Below are positions 30,300-38,290 of a stretch of DNA of 61,630 nt, piece after piece. Each line of letters begins with the position of its first letter. Within the stretch, counting starts at the first letter, position 1. This DNA is from a virus. A program made the translations under genes and the position numbers. The notes beneath the pieces were generated by a model, which worked only from the letters and a program-made list of their open reading frames with translations, was not told the origin of the DNA and ran no database searches. Location: positions 1-61,630 of the IMG/VR virus record IMGVR_UViG_3300020186_000025; one strand, given 5' to 3'.

Positions 30300-31525
30300 G
30301 ACATTTTCACCACTGTCAGTTTCTCTGCGGCTCTGGTGATTCCAGTGTAGAGCCATTTCCATCGATCTTGACGAAAGCAGTAGGACTCGTCAAACAGAAG
30401 AACACTGTCCCATTGAGAGCCTTGCGCTTTGTGGACAGTTAGTGCATAGCCGAAATCGAAACACTCGGCTTCTCGCTTTTCAAACCACGATGGTTCTTCA
30501 CCGAGGAAATACTGTTCGTGAACCATGACTTCTTGAGCAAACTTCTTCCCTTCTGGAAGAATGTCTAGCTGCACTTTCGAGTCCATAACCCCGCCGACTT
30601 TCAAGACGCTGTAAATCGCGCCATTCAGAAGTCCGGTGTCATGATTGTTGTTCAAGCATACGAGGCGATCATCGATGACTGGATAAGGGTCGATGATACC
30701 CTTCAATGTGCGAACACGTTTGTTTGTGGAGAAACGAGTGGCGTTCTTGCCAACAAGTATTTGATCGAATTGGAGTGCTAACTCTGGATCAATCTTTCCA
30801 TCGATAAACTCGCAGCCATCGCCATAGTCCATGACTTTGAGGCTTCGCTCATTACGAACTTCTGTAGCCATTCGAATGATCGGTGATTCTTCTGCCTGTC
30901 TATGAATTTCGTCCAGCATGATCTGAGGGTTGATGTTCTTGGTGAAATAACCAGCACCACCGACAGGAGGAAGCTGAGCAGGATCGCCCAAGACGAGAAC
31001 CTTGGTCCCAAACGAAAGTAAATCTTCACCCATCTTGGCATCAACCATCGAGCACTCATCTATGATTACCAGTTTGGCGCTTCGCACTTCAGACTCTTGG
31101 TTGAGAATGAAGAACGGCTGTTTCATATTTTCGCGTTCGGCCTTCACCATTTTGGTGAGGTCACGGACACGAGGATTCATTTCAATCTTCTCAGGACTCA
31201 AGCCCTCTTCGGCGAGTTCACTGATGAGAGTGTTGAGTTGTTGCTCCATCTCAACAAGGGACTTCTTACCCTTATCGCGACTGTGATATATCAAAGAGTG
31301 AATCGTGGTCGCACCTTCACAACCTTTGCTCTTCAAGACGTAAGCAGCTTTCCCGGTGAAAGCAGCAAACAGAACTCTTCCAGTTACTCCCTCAGCTAGA
31401 TGACGAGCCATCGTGGTCTTGCCAGTCCCGGCATATCCAAACATATGAAACACTTGTTCATGGCCAGATTTCATCCAGTCATTGACTTGCTTTAAGGCGG
31501 CTTCTTGTTGTGGAGACCATGACAT
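30296..31525 (-). CDS. SF1B DNA helicase (RecD/Dda type)
   Basis: ATP-driven 5'-3' helicase of 409 residues. Walker A is FGYAGTGKTT (29-38), motif Ia FAAFTGKAA, Walker B LVIIDECSMVD, motif III VLGDPAQLPPVGG. Motif IV/Q region is DEIHRQ, motif V ALTVHKAQGSQWDSV and motif VI LYTGITRAAEKL. It is smaller than RecD and close to T4 Dda in size and layout, pointing to a role in replication initiation or recombination. Confidence 0.88.
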   Translation of the reverse strand: MSWSPQQEAALKQVNDWMKSGHEQVFHMFGYAGTGKTTMARHLAEGVTGRVLFAAFTGKAAYVLKSKGCEGATTIHSLIYHSRDKGKKSLVEMEQQLNTLISELAEEGLSPEKIEMNPRVRDLTKMVKAERENMKQPFFILNQESEVRSAKLVIIDECSMVDAKMGEDLLSFGTKVLVLGDPAQLPPVGGAGYFTKNINPQIMLDEIHRQAEESPIIRMATEVRNERSLKVMDYGDGCEFIDGKIDPELALQFDQILVGKNATRFSTNKRVRTLKGIIDPYPVIDDRLVCLNNNHDTGLLNGAIYSVLKVGGVMDSKVQLDILPEGKKFAQEVMVHEQYFLGEEPSWFEKREAECFDFGYALTVHKAQGSQWDSVLLFDESYCFRQDRWKWLYTGITRAAEKLTVVKMS

Positions 31526-31547
31526 GAGATAAACTCCAAAGATTATA

Positions 31548-31583
31548 CTGGTCCCGTGCAGAGGGCATCATACACGGGACCAG
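31548..31583 (-). terminator. Perfect 11-bp inverted repeat between SSB and helicase genes
   Basis: CTGGTCCCGTG (31548-31558) and CACGGGACCAG (31573-31583) with a 14-base loop. It lies in the 90-base gap downstream of the SSB-like gene. It may attenuate transcription or protect the mRNA end; no long T-tract follows. Confidence 0.5.
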
Positions 31584-31614
31584 CTAGAACAGGTTCAGGA
31601 GGAGTTTTCCTGTC

Positions 31615-32463
31615 CTAGAACGGAGCAACACCACCATCACCAGAACCAGCACCGACACTTTCGCCGGCATTCTGCTGTTGACTGAAATCTGCTCGTGCAA
31701 CACCATTGAGAACCATTTCGCGGAACTCGCACGCTTCTTGGAGAAGCGACATTTCCTCGGTAGGGTTGATCAACGATTTCACCCACGTTTCGTGAAGCGG
31801 CCCGATGGCGAAGTTGGCATAGGTGCCAGATTCGTTCTTCTGCTTCACAGATTTGATCAGAGCCCGATTCGCGAACATCGGCGGCTTGCCCTTGATGATG
31901 AACATCGAGGTCAGCCAGTCGCGATAGGGTTTGATCTTGGTTGAACTGAACGAGATGACAGAGAAACCTTCTGCCTCGGACCCTTCTCGGTTCAGAATGA
32001 GACCATAGACATAGTAGGTCTCGATGACATCGTTCTGGCCGTTCTTGAACGAGATCCGTTTGCCATCGTTGCCTTTCGGAGGAATCCGAGTGCCACCATT
32101 GCTCTTGATCAGGTCTTGAACCAGAACGCCAGCAGGGTCGTGCATGGTGACGAAACCACCACCCTTCACACGAGGAACCCACTCGACCCACGCCTCTTGC
32201 TTGTGAACTGGCAAGAACACGAAGCCACTGTCGCCTTTGATGAGTTCGCCGGTCACACTGTTGAGTATGTCACCAGTCTTCGCACCAGGAATGAGTTCTT
32301 CCTCAACCTGGGGAGAGTTGGACTGGAGCAAGTTCATGAACGGGATCGAAAGGTCGCTGGATTTCGTATCTTCGAAACCAGCCCCCTGATCGCTCCCATA
32401 ATCGTAAGCCATGCCTACCGCTGTCGTCTTGACCTCGGCCTTCACTATATCAGTTTTTGCCAT
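31615..32463 (-). CDS. Putative single-stranded DNA-binding protein
   Basis: The 282-residue protein has a beta-rich core (GFVFLPVHKQEAWVEWVPRVKGGGFVTMHDP; YYVYGLILN; GFSVISFSSTKIKPYRDW) typical of phage replication accessory proteins annotated as SSB. A Gly/Gln/Ser linker leads to a short C-terminal tip ending GVAPF, recalling the partner-binding tips of SSBs, although it lacks the usual acidic run. AAAGGAG precedes the ATG. The helicase gene follows. Confidence 0.55.
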   Translation of the reverse strand: MAKTDIVKAEVKTTAVGMAYDYGSDQGAGFEDTKSSDLSIPFMNLLQSNSPQVEEELIPGAKTGDILNSVTGELIKGDSGFVFLPVHKQEAWVEWVPRVKGGGFVTMHDPAGVLVQDLIKSNGGTRIPPKGNDGKRISFKNGQNDVIETYYVYGLILNREGSEAEGFSVISFSSTKIKPYRDWLTSMFIIKGKPPMFANRALIKSVKQKNESGTYANFAIGPLHETWVKSLINPTEEMSLLQEACEFREMVLNGVARADFSQQQNAGESVGAGSGDGGVAPF

Positions 32464-32529
32464 TTAAGGCTCCTTTCCTTGTCAATGCCTCTGAATGCCG
32501 AGGCTCCGCATTACCCTTTCGGGTATTCG

Positions 32530-33090
32530 TTATCGCTTGATCTTGGCGATTTTCTGGTGATAGACGCCGAACAATTCCAGCGGAATGTCAATTCCTTCGG
32601 TCAGTTGTTCTTTCACGAAAGCGTCCAGAGTCTGCCAAGCGACGTTCCTGTCCTCCTTGAAAAGAACCGGTTCGTCGATGGCTTCAAGAGCGTCCCTGAT
32701 CTTGTCCGCCAATTCTTCTTGATCCTTGGAGAGATCAATGGTCATTCGGCGCTTGACGATTGCACCATGACCGTTGTCCTCGAGCCATTGCATAGCACGA
32801 GGCTTGCGATCACCAGACACTGACGTCCGAATCTTCTCCTGAACAGTGATCGTTCGGCCGTCGGGAAGGTTGATCTTGCCTTCCAGACCGTCGAGCAATT
32901 TGGGAATTTCATGTTCGGACATGCGGCGGACGTTTGCGGTTGCTTCTTCGAGCAGCAGCTTGAGACGTTCAACCTCGGATTCAGCAGCTTCTTGAATGTC
33001 TGCCAAAGCGACGAGGGAGGTCATCATATTGCCTCCCAGCATCATTTCATTCGTGTCTTTGAACTCAGAATAATCAGGAACTTCGGTCAT
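32530..33090 (-). CDS. Hypothetical protein with coiled-coil N-terminus
   Basis: Function not recognised. The start at 33090 (MTEVPDYSEFKDTNEMML) follows GGAG, giving 186 residues. A predicted coiled coil spans about residues 30-65 (ALADIQEAAESEVERLKLLLEEATANVRRM), followed by a mixed domain. Relatives commonly lie beside SSB-like genes in similar phages. It is the first gene behind the promoter at 33220-33248. Confidence 0.6.
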   Translation of the reverse strand: MTEVPDYSEFKDTNEMMLGGNMMTSLVALADIQEAAESEVERLKLLLEEATANVRRMSEHEIPKLLDGLEGKINLPDGRTITVQEKIRTSVSGDRKPRAMQWLEDNGHGAIVKRRMTIDLSKDQEELADKIRDALEAIDEPVLFKEDRNVAWQTLDAFVKEQLTEGIDIPLELFGVYHQKIAKIKR

Positions 33091-33219
33091 ATTTTCTCCA
33101 TTCGTTGGCCTCCGGTGGGCCGACGGGTTTCTTAAACAGTCACCGCCTCTGGATATGCTCCAGCACTGTCTCAACACTGTAAAGAGTGGCCCCTATGGCT
33201 AAAAACCACCCGCCTTAGT

Positions 33220-33248
33220 ATGCTAAGGCTGGGCGCGGCAAATGACAA
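33220..33248 (-). promoter_or_regulatory. TTGTCATTTGC-type promoter 6
   Basis: Minus strand TTGTCA (33248-33243), 17-base spacer beginning TTTGCC, TAGCAT (33225-33220). A CCTTAG/CTAAGG dyad overlaps the -10. Leader to the ATG at 33090 is about 120 nt. Confidence 0.65.
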
Positions 33249-33260
33249 GCAATTTGTTTC

Positions 33261-34754
33261 TTAAATCCACGCTTTCAACTCATCCCCGAGCAGCCCAGCA
33301 CTGATGTTCTTCTTGTCACGAAGGTTGGCAATTATGTTGGAATCTATGTGACCATTGGAACAGCAGATATCGATATAGTTCACTGGATGCTCATCCATAC
33401 CAGCACGATGAGCACGGTCTTCTGATTGCAACCGATCGATCAATCGGAAACTGTTCGAATAATAGACCATGTTCTTCGCTTGTGTGAGAGTCAGTCCAGG
33501 TCCTCCCTTTTGGGCTGTTCCAACGAACCACTTTGCATCGCCGGCTTGAAAGGCCAGCTTATTTCGCTCGGCTTGATCACCATCAACACGACCATCATAG
33601 CGAACGGCTTCTTCGCCCAAGAGGTCCATGAGTTGGTCCACGTCTTGGGTGAATCGTGCCCATACGATTGTCGGTTGGAAGATCTCATCGCGAATCTCTT
33701 CCATTGCGTTAAGGCGAGGATTCACTTTGCTGATCTGGCGATAGGTGGCCTCGTCAGGGTTTGCAAGATCGATGACCGGAACATAGTTGCAAAGAATCTG
33801 CTGGAACCTGAGCAGGCGAACAATGGGCAGTTCGCCATCGAGAATTGCACCGTCTTCGAACTCGACCATAAACTCTTCGGATAGCCGCTCGTAGATTGCG
33901 AGTTGCTCTTTGGTCATCTCAAAGTAACGCTTGGAATAGAGTTTCGGTGGGAGATCGAGAACATCGTCTTTCAGAACCCGATCAGTGATCTCCTTGATCC
34001 AGACTTCCAGCTTGTCGAGGTTACGATATCTGATCAGCTTGTCAAAGCCAGGATCATAACCAAGCTCCCTCTGACATTCGTTGCGAGTGAGCCACTCACC
34101 GAAATAGGCTCTAAACTCTACAGCACCATTGATCCCCTTGCGCTTCCAGAAGTTTTCATCAAGAAACCTAATTTGGGAATACATGTCGAAAGGACCGACT
34201 GCAATCGGAGTTCCGGTGAGAATTCTCCGATGAGTCGCATACTTTCCAGAAGCGATAATACTGATGGTCCTCTTTGCTCCGGGATTCTTAATGTTGTGTG
34301 CCTCATCAAGAACATACAGACAGCGCCGACGACGAAGGAATTTCCAAGCGAGGTCTTTCCCTTCTTTTGTCATGAAGGCGTTGTAGCTGAACAACAGAAC
34401 TGAAAGTCCTTTGTGTTTGCAAAGACGATCCATCAACTGTTGATGAGGCTTGGTATGCTTTCGGCTTGTAAGGAAGACCTCGACCATAGTTTCGAGAGCG
34501 ATGTCCGGCGGCATATGTTTCGGTAATTCGTCCGATCGCCAGTTGCGCTCGACTCCGGGAGGAGCGACGACGAGCAGACCATCAATCACGTTGTTGCTGT
34601 AAAGAAGAGCGGCTGTGTCGATGATCGGCTTGGTCTTCGCTGTTCCTTGCTCCCACAGAAGGCCCCATGCAGTCCGTTGCCAGTGATCTTTCAAATGATC
34701 GGTCTGATGCTGAAACGGATCAACGACGTGTTCATAATTCTCAGGAGTCAGCAT
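33261..34754 (-). CDS. SNF2-family DNA helicase/translocase
   Basis: Double-stranded DNA translocase of 497 residues. It has a Walker A variant (LLWEQGTAKTKPII), VVAPPGVERNW, the DEAH box (YVLDEAHNIKN), motif III RRILTGTPIA, then helicase C motifs (PTIVWARFTQDVDQL; GLTLTQAKNMVYYSNSF; QSEDRAHRAGM). The P-loop reads GTAKT rather than the usual GxGKT, a departure shared with some phage SNF2 proteins. Often linked to recombination or replication restart. It overlaps the upstream gene by 14 bases. Confidence 0.85.
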   Translation of the reverse strand: MLTPENYEHVVDPFQHQTDHLKDHWQRTAWGLLWEQGTAKTKPIIDTAALLYSNNVIDGLLVVAPPGVERNWRSDELPKHMPPDIALETMVEVFLTSRKHTKPHQQLMDRLCKHKGLSVLLFSYNAFMTKEGKDLAWKFLRRRRCLYVLDEAHNIKNPGAKRTISIIASGKYATHRRILTGTPIAVGPFDMYSQIRFLDENFWKRKGINGAVEFRAYFGEWLTRNECQRELGYDPGFDKLIRYRNLDKLEVWIKEITDRVLKDDVLDLPPKLYSKRYFEMTKEQLAIYERLSEEFMVEFEDGAILDGELPIVRLLRFQQILCNYVPVIDLANPDEATYRQISKVNPRLNAMEEIRDEIFQPTIVWARFTQDVDQLMDLLGEEAVRYDGRVDGDQAERNKLAFQAGDAKWFVGTAQKGGPGLTLTQAKNMVYYSNSFRLIDRLQSEDRAHRAGMDEHPVNYIDICCSNGHIDSNIIANLRDKKNISAGLLGDELKAWI

Positions 34755-35028
34755 CGAGCACCTCTATATACGATTGGAGTGCTCGTTTCATAGCCGAGGC
34801 TTCCATATGGTCGTTTGCAAGAATGATAGTCTTTCCATCAACCTTGATGCTCCACCGACCGGAACCAGTATTGTTGATTCGCACTCTTGTTTTGACAGGC
34901 GTCACTTTGTTGAGGACTCTTCTTCGCTCGGCTTCGCTAATCTGAAACGGTTCGTGACTTCGTCCAGGTGTCACTTTGTTGAGGATTCTCCTTCGTTCTT
35001 CTTCGCTGATTTCAAACGGTTCTGACAT
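34741..35028 (-). CDS. Small protein with duplicated 23-residue unit
   Basis: The 95-residue protein starts with two near-identical units, EPFEISEEERRRILNKVTPG and EPFQISEAERRRVLNKVTP, each a charged helix. A 45-residue beta/alpha domain follows (VRINNTGSGRWSIKVDGKTIILANDHMEASAMKRALQSYI). The duplication is also clear in DNA (about 34900-35025). It may be a small adaptor binding the same partner twice. First gene behind the promoter at 35057-35085. Confidence 0.65.
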   Translation of the reverse strand: MSEPFEISEEERRRILNKVTPGRSHEPFQISEAERRRVLNKVTPVKTRVRINNTGSGRWSIKVDGKTIILANDHMEASAMKRALQSYIEVLDADS

Positions 35029-35056
35029 TGATGCACTCCTGCGGCTGGTCTAGACC

Positions 35057-35085
35057 ATTATAGCCCAAGGAAGGCGCAAGAACAA
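35057..35085 (-). promoter_or_regulatory. Strong sigma70 promoter (TATAAT)
   Basis: Minus strand TTGTTC (35085-35080), 17-base spacer beginning TTGCGCC, consensus TATAAT (35062-35057). It reads into the 95-aa gene and the SNF2 gene. A variant of the recurring promoter family. Confidence 0.75.
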
Positions 35086-35422
35086 GCGTCGAGTTTCAAA
35101 GTAAAGCCAAAACCGGCAAAGTAAAGCCAGAGGGAGCCAGCTAGTAACCTGTTAAGTTATTGTTATTATTATATAAAAAATATAGTGACATCACTTACTT
35201 TACTTACTTTACTTTACTTGTTTTTCAGCCAAGCTACAGCCTCCAGCTGGACTGCCATTGGGCGTTTACCCGGTAACTTGTGGCAAGGGTGGTCCAGCAA
35301 GGGCAGGGAGCCACGTGAGCAGGTTTGCTAGTGTTGCCAATGGGTTAGACCACTTCTATGACAACACCGGCAGGCTCCACATGCTTTACTTTGACGGCTA
35401 AATTGTCATTTCATACCTGTCT
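35086..35422. other. Intergenic region with iteron-like repeats and AT-rich core
   Basis: No gene is seen. CAAAGTAAAGCCA occurs twice (35097-35109, 35117-35130). An AT-rich stretch follows (about 35157-35183), then TGACATCA and clustered TTACTTTACT words (35195-35219), the inverted complement of AAGTAAAG. GC-rich sequence with GCAAGGGCAGGG follows. The organisation of short repeats around an AT-rich core resembles a replication origin, and is shared with 3046-3152. Confidence 0.5.
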
Positions 35423-35725
35423 CTACCCCGGCACGCCCAGCACCGGCGCCGCGTCCCGCACCGGCTGCCACGACTCGCCGGAAGCGACGATACAAGTCGG
35501 CCCGCCGGGTAGTGTGACTGTGATCGTCCACGTTCCAGTTTCGGGAGAGGCGTAAACCTCCAACATAGCGCCGTTTTGCGCCAGCCCGATTCCTTGCCGA
35601 GTTTCGCCATATTTCTCGGCCAGACGAACCATCACCTCCTGATGTGTGTTGCAGTTGCCCTGCTGCGCCGACGCCGGGACGGCAAACAACAGAGATGCGA
35701 CGAGGGCGAGGGTGAAAGTTTTCAT
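35423..35725 (-). CDS. Small secreted protein with signal peptide
   Basis: The 100-residue protein starts MKTFTLALVASLLFAVPASAQQ, a clear signal peptide with an ASA/Q cleavage site. The mature part has two Cys (GNCNTHQE; GPTCIVASGE), which may form a disulfide, and a beta-like centre. Periplasmic location is expected. Position after a holin-like gene suggests a lysis or exclusion role. AAAGGA precedes the ATG, and GC content is higher than in the replication genes. Confidence 0.7.
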   Translation of the reverse strand: MKTFTLALVASLLFAVPASAQQGNCNTHQEVMVRLAEKYGETRQGIGLAQNGAMLEVYASPETGTWTITVTLPGGPTCIVASGESWQPVRDAAPVLGVPG

Positions 35726-35766
35726 ATGGATGTCCTTTCAGCGAGAGGCCAAACGGCCAAGGGCAC

Positions 35767-35862
35767 TCACAACTCCACCCATGCCGAGGCCACTATCATC
35801 AGCACTAGCGCGATCAGGATGATTGCCAGCGCAATGATGAATCCCGGCGCTTTCTCTCTCAC
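35767..35862 (-). CDS. 31-residue single-pass membrane peptide, GTG start
   Basis: VREKAPGFIIALAIILIALVLMIVASAWVEL: a short charged N-terminus followed by one strong membrane helix. An in-frame stop lies 13 codons upstream of the GTG, and no convincing ribosome binding site is seen. It may be a small holin or antiholin partner of the neighbouring membrane proteins. Confidence 0.45.
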   Translation of the reverse strand: MREKAPGFIIALAIILIALVLMIVASAWVEL

Positions 35863-35898
35863 AACAGTCCGGCCCTGTATGGCGGGGCGCGACTGGCG

Positions 35899-36150
35899 TC
35901 AGGCATCGCCGTGACCTGCCTCTGCGCGGCGGAAATAGCCCGCCACGAAGTTGACGACCGAGATCAGCGTGGCGGAGCCACCAGCGACCGCCCACAGGCT
36001 GACCTCGTTGGCGCAGGACGCCGAGAGATCGGGGATGTGGCTCGTGACGAAGCCGGACAGGGCTGTGATCACGACAGTGCCGATGGCACCGCTGGCGGCC
36101 ACTGCGGCCATTTTGCGAGTCGGCGCGGAAGTCGGTTGTTTGATCAGCAT
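35899..36150 (-). CDS. Holin-like two-pass membrane protein
   Basis: The start at 36150 (MLIKQPTSAPTRKM) follows AAAGGA, giving 83 residues. Two hydrophobic segments (about 14-35 and 53-74) are separated by a short loop with Cys, and the C-terminus is charged (RRAEAGHGD). Size and topology fit a class II holin or a related small membrane protein. It neighbours two other membrane/secreted small genes. Confidence 0.6.
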   Translation of the reverse strand: MLIKQPTSAPTRKMAAVAASGAIGTVVITALSGFVTSHIPDLSASCANEVSLWAVAGGSATLISVVNFVAGYFRRAEAGHGDA

Positions 36151-36193
36151 GGTTGGTCCTTTCATGGGTTGTTGAGAAAGTGGTGATCACTGA

Positions 36194-36505
36194 TTACTGC
36201 CGATCCAGCCCGCGCAAGATGTCGAGGGTCAGAAGCTGCCCGGCCTTCAATTCATCGATCGCCTGTTTGAGCGTGTCAAATCGGTCCGAGTTGCGGTTGG
36301 ATGTCAACTCGTTGGCCCTCGTCCGCCCCTCCATCGAGGCCTGCCATTCCCGCTGAGCCTTGATCGCCTCGCGAAACTCCCGGCTTTCTACCGCCAGCGT
36401 CGCCATCGACGTGCCGAGGTAGAGGCCCGTGGCGACGAGTCCTGCCCCGATTGTCCAGATCAGTGGCAGGCTGAGCCGGACGCCCCTTTCGTCAATATCG
36501 CTCAT
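36194..36505 (-). CDS. Membrane-anchored coiled-coil protein
   Basis: The 103-residue protein has one N-terminal membrane helix (LPLIWTIGAGLVATGLYLGTSMATLA) and then a long charged helix with heptad spacing (SREFREAIKAQREW...DTLKQAIDELKAG). Such proteins stand beside holins in many phages and may help lysis timing. GAGGAA precedes the ATG. Confidence 0.6.
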   Translation of the reverse strand: MSDIDERGVRLSLPLIWTIGAGLVATGLYLGTSMATLAVESREFREAIKAQREWQASMEGRTRANELTSNRNSDRFDTLKQAIDELKAGQLLTLDILRGLDRQ

Positions 36506-36552
36506 TACGTATTCCTCTACTCGACGCGCTGTCAGAACTGCCCTTTTCTCAC

Positions 36553-36918
36553 CTAAATTCCCAGAACGGCGCGAGCAGCCCTTCGCCCTGCCAAAACATC
36601 TGCCGGGATTGCAGCGCCGGTTTCGGTTTTGAGATCAAGAAACTTCTGGGTTTCTTTCAGGTATGCTTCCGCCTGCATCCGCTCATCGTCGGCCGCCAGC
36701 TTGGCCGCGATCTCGGCCAGTTCCGCCTTGGTCGGCCCCGGCGGGCGCGTCCGTGTATCCCAGCCCAGAGCCTTGATGTAGTCGGCGGCGCCGTCCACCT
36801 CGGCCTGGAAGGCCGCCCGGTCTTCCGGACCATAGCCTCGGCGGTGGTTTCCGCCCTCGTCGTTCTCCCAGAGGACATTGGCGGTGCCGTCACGCACTTC
36901 CACGGCTTTCAGTTTCAT
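36553..36918 (-). CDS. Hypothetical protein downstream of tail fibre (possible assembly chaperone)
   Basis: The 121-residue protein has a beta-like N-terminus (KAVEVRDGTANVLWENDEGG), then Ala-rich helices (TKAELAEIAAKLAADDERMQAEAYLKETQKFLDL). It starts 2 bases after the fibre stop codon. Position and helical make-up suggest a tail-fibre assembly chaperone, but no family match was recognised. High GC. Confidence 0.55.
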   Translation of the reverse strand: MKLKAVEVRDGTANVLWENDEGGNHRRGYGPEDRAAFQAEVDGAADYIKALGWDTRTRPPGPTKAELAEIAAKLAADDERMQAEAYLKETQKFLDLKTETGAAIPADVLAGRRAARAVLGI

Positions 36919-36919
36919 C

Positions 36920-38290
36920 TCAGGCCACCTTGTAGGTTATGGAAATGCGGAAGTCGGGGGTCGCGCCGAAGTGGGCGTGTGTCAGGGCGGCTGTGCCGGT
37001 CGTTAGAAAATAGAGTAGTGTGAGGTAGCTGGTGTTCTGTAATGGAAACAGTTTCGGGGCCTGCGCATCCGGTAGCGCCAGGCCGCTGCTGAAGCCGACT
37101 TCCCCAGACGTGCTGGCGCCGGACGAGTTGAAGACCACAAACGGCAGCCCACTTATCCGCATTGCCCCGGAACACGCCCCGAGCGAGGTGACGACAATTC
37201 TGGCGGTCACGGTCACGAAGTCACCGACGCGCTGATAAAATCCGGTGGCTGTGGAAAGCGTGGCAAGGTTGGTCCCGTCGCCGAAAGTCGGGGTCCAGGT
37301 GCCGGTTTCGGCCTGCGCCGGCGCTACGACGATCCAGTCGGTGCCGTTATACCGCGCCGCGCTGTCCCGGTCGGTTCTGATCCAGCCCGCGGGCAGCGCC
37401 GCGCCGGTCGGCGTCTTTGCCGTCTTGACGCCCAGCGCGTCGGTGTTGATCGTGGTGGCGCCGGTATTCGCGTTGGTGGCGCGAAATCTGATCTCCAGTC
37501 CCGTGGGAATGGAAGCAAGTGCCAGCCCCGTTGTGATGGTGATCGCATTTGCGGTGCCGCCATAGGTGACATAGGCGGACGGGACCAGGTTGCCCAAGTG
37601 GAAGGCGAGATTGCCGCCGATGGTGGTCCCCGTCAGCAGTGCCAGAATGCCGGTCGCCCGGGCCAGAGAAAGGCCGGAAAACCATGTCGTTCCGTCCGCA
37701 GACACTTTCACGCTAAAGTCGTCTGTCCCTGCCAGCCCCATCTCGGCCCGGCCGGAGAATGCGGTCTGGAACAGTAGGCTGGCGGTGTCGGCGGCGACGG
37801 CCTTGTTGATCTTGACTTGATGTCCAGCCCCATCGTGGTTCAGCAGGATTGCTGGTGAATTGATAGACAGTCTGTTGGTAGCATCGGCTGTGGCTCCACC
37901 GATTCCAATTTCCTGAACGGACAAGTTCTCAGTAGAAAGCGATGGGACCAATAGAGAAATGAGGGTGGCCCATACAGAACCATCGAAACTGACATATTCG
38001 TTCGCTCCTTGGTCAAAGACGTTCCATCCTTCAGAAGGAGTGAAGATGACCCAATTTGTGCCAATATAGACAGCGATTTTGTTGACTTGTCCTGTCCACG
38101 CGCCGGTCGGTGCGGAGCCGATGATGTATCGATCTCCTTCCGTTGGGCTCACAGGTGGAACAGTGGTCGTTCGGTTGAAAACTGTTGGATTGACGAGAGC
38201 GTCCAGATAGCTGATCGCAGAATTGAACGTCAGATACTTCTGCGTTTGAGCAGATTCCATAAGAGGAAGACTGTTAATCGTTGTTGCCAT
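36920..38290 (-). CDS. DUF2793 tail fibre / receptor-binding protein
   Basis: The 456-residue protein opens with the DUF2793 domain: SLPLMESAQTQKYLTFNSAISYLDALV, GDRYIIGSAPTGAWTGQVNKIAVYIG and WVIFTPSEGWNVFDQ. This domain attaches fibres in gene-transfer-agent-like tails. The rest is Thr/Ala/Gly-rich, beta-structured and variable, as in receptor-binding fibres. Base composition changes sharply near 37840: the N-terminal part is like the tail genes, the C-terminal part is GC-rich like the lysis block. Its ATG overlaps the hub gene stop (TAATG). Confidence 0.75.
   Translation of the reverse strand: MATTINSLPLMESAQTQKYLTFNSAISYLDALVNPTVFNRTTTVPPVSPTEGDRYIIGSAPTGAWTGQVNKIAVYIGTNWVIFTPSEGWNVFDQGANEYVSFDGSVWATLISLLVPSLSTENLSVQEIGIGGATADATNRLSINSPAILLNHDGAGHQVKINKAVAADTASLLFQTAFSGRAEMGLAGTDDFSVKVSADGTTWFSGLSLARATGILALLTGTTIGGNLAFHLGNLVPSAYVTYGGTANAITITTGLALASIPTGLEIRFRATNANTGATTINTDALGVKTAKTPTGAALPAGWIRTDRDSAARYNGTDWIVVAPAQAETGTWTPTFGDGTNLATLSTATGFYQRVGDFVTVTARIVVTSLGACSGAMRISGLPFVVFNSSGASTSGEVGFSSGLALPDAQAPKLFPLQNTSYLTLLYFLTTGTAALTHAHFGATPDFRISITYKVA

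Noticed and set aside
35738-36190. 150-residue minus-strand frame overlapping the holin-like gene
   Set aside because: It is Arg/His-rich with no good start and is out of frame with the membrane protein, which has AAAGGA and two clear membrane helices.
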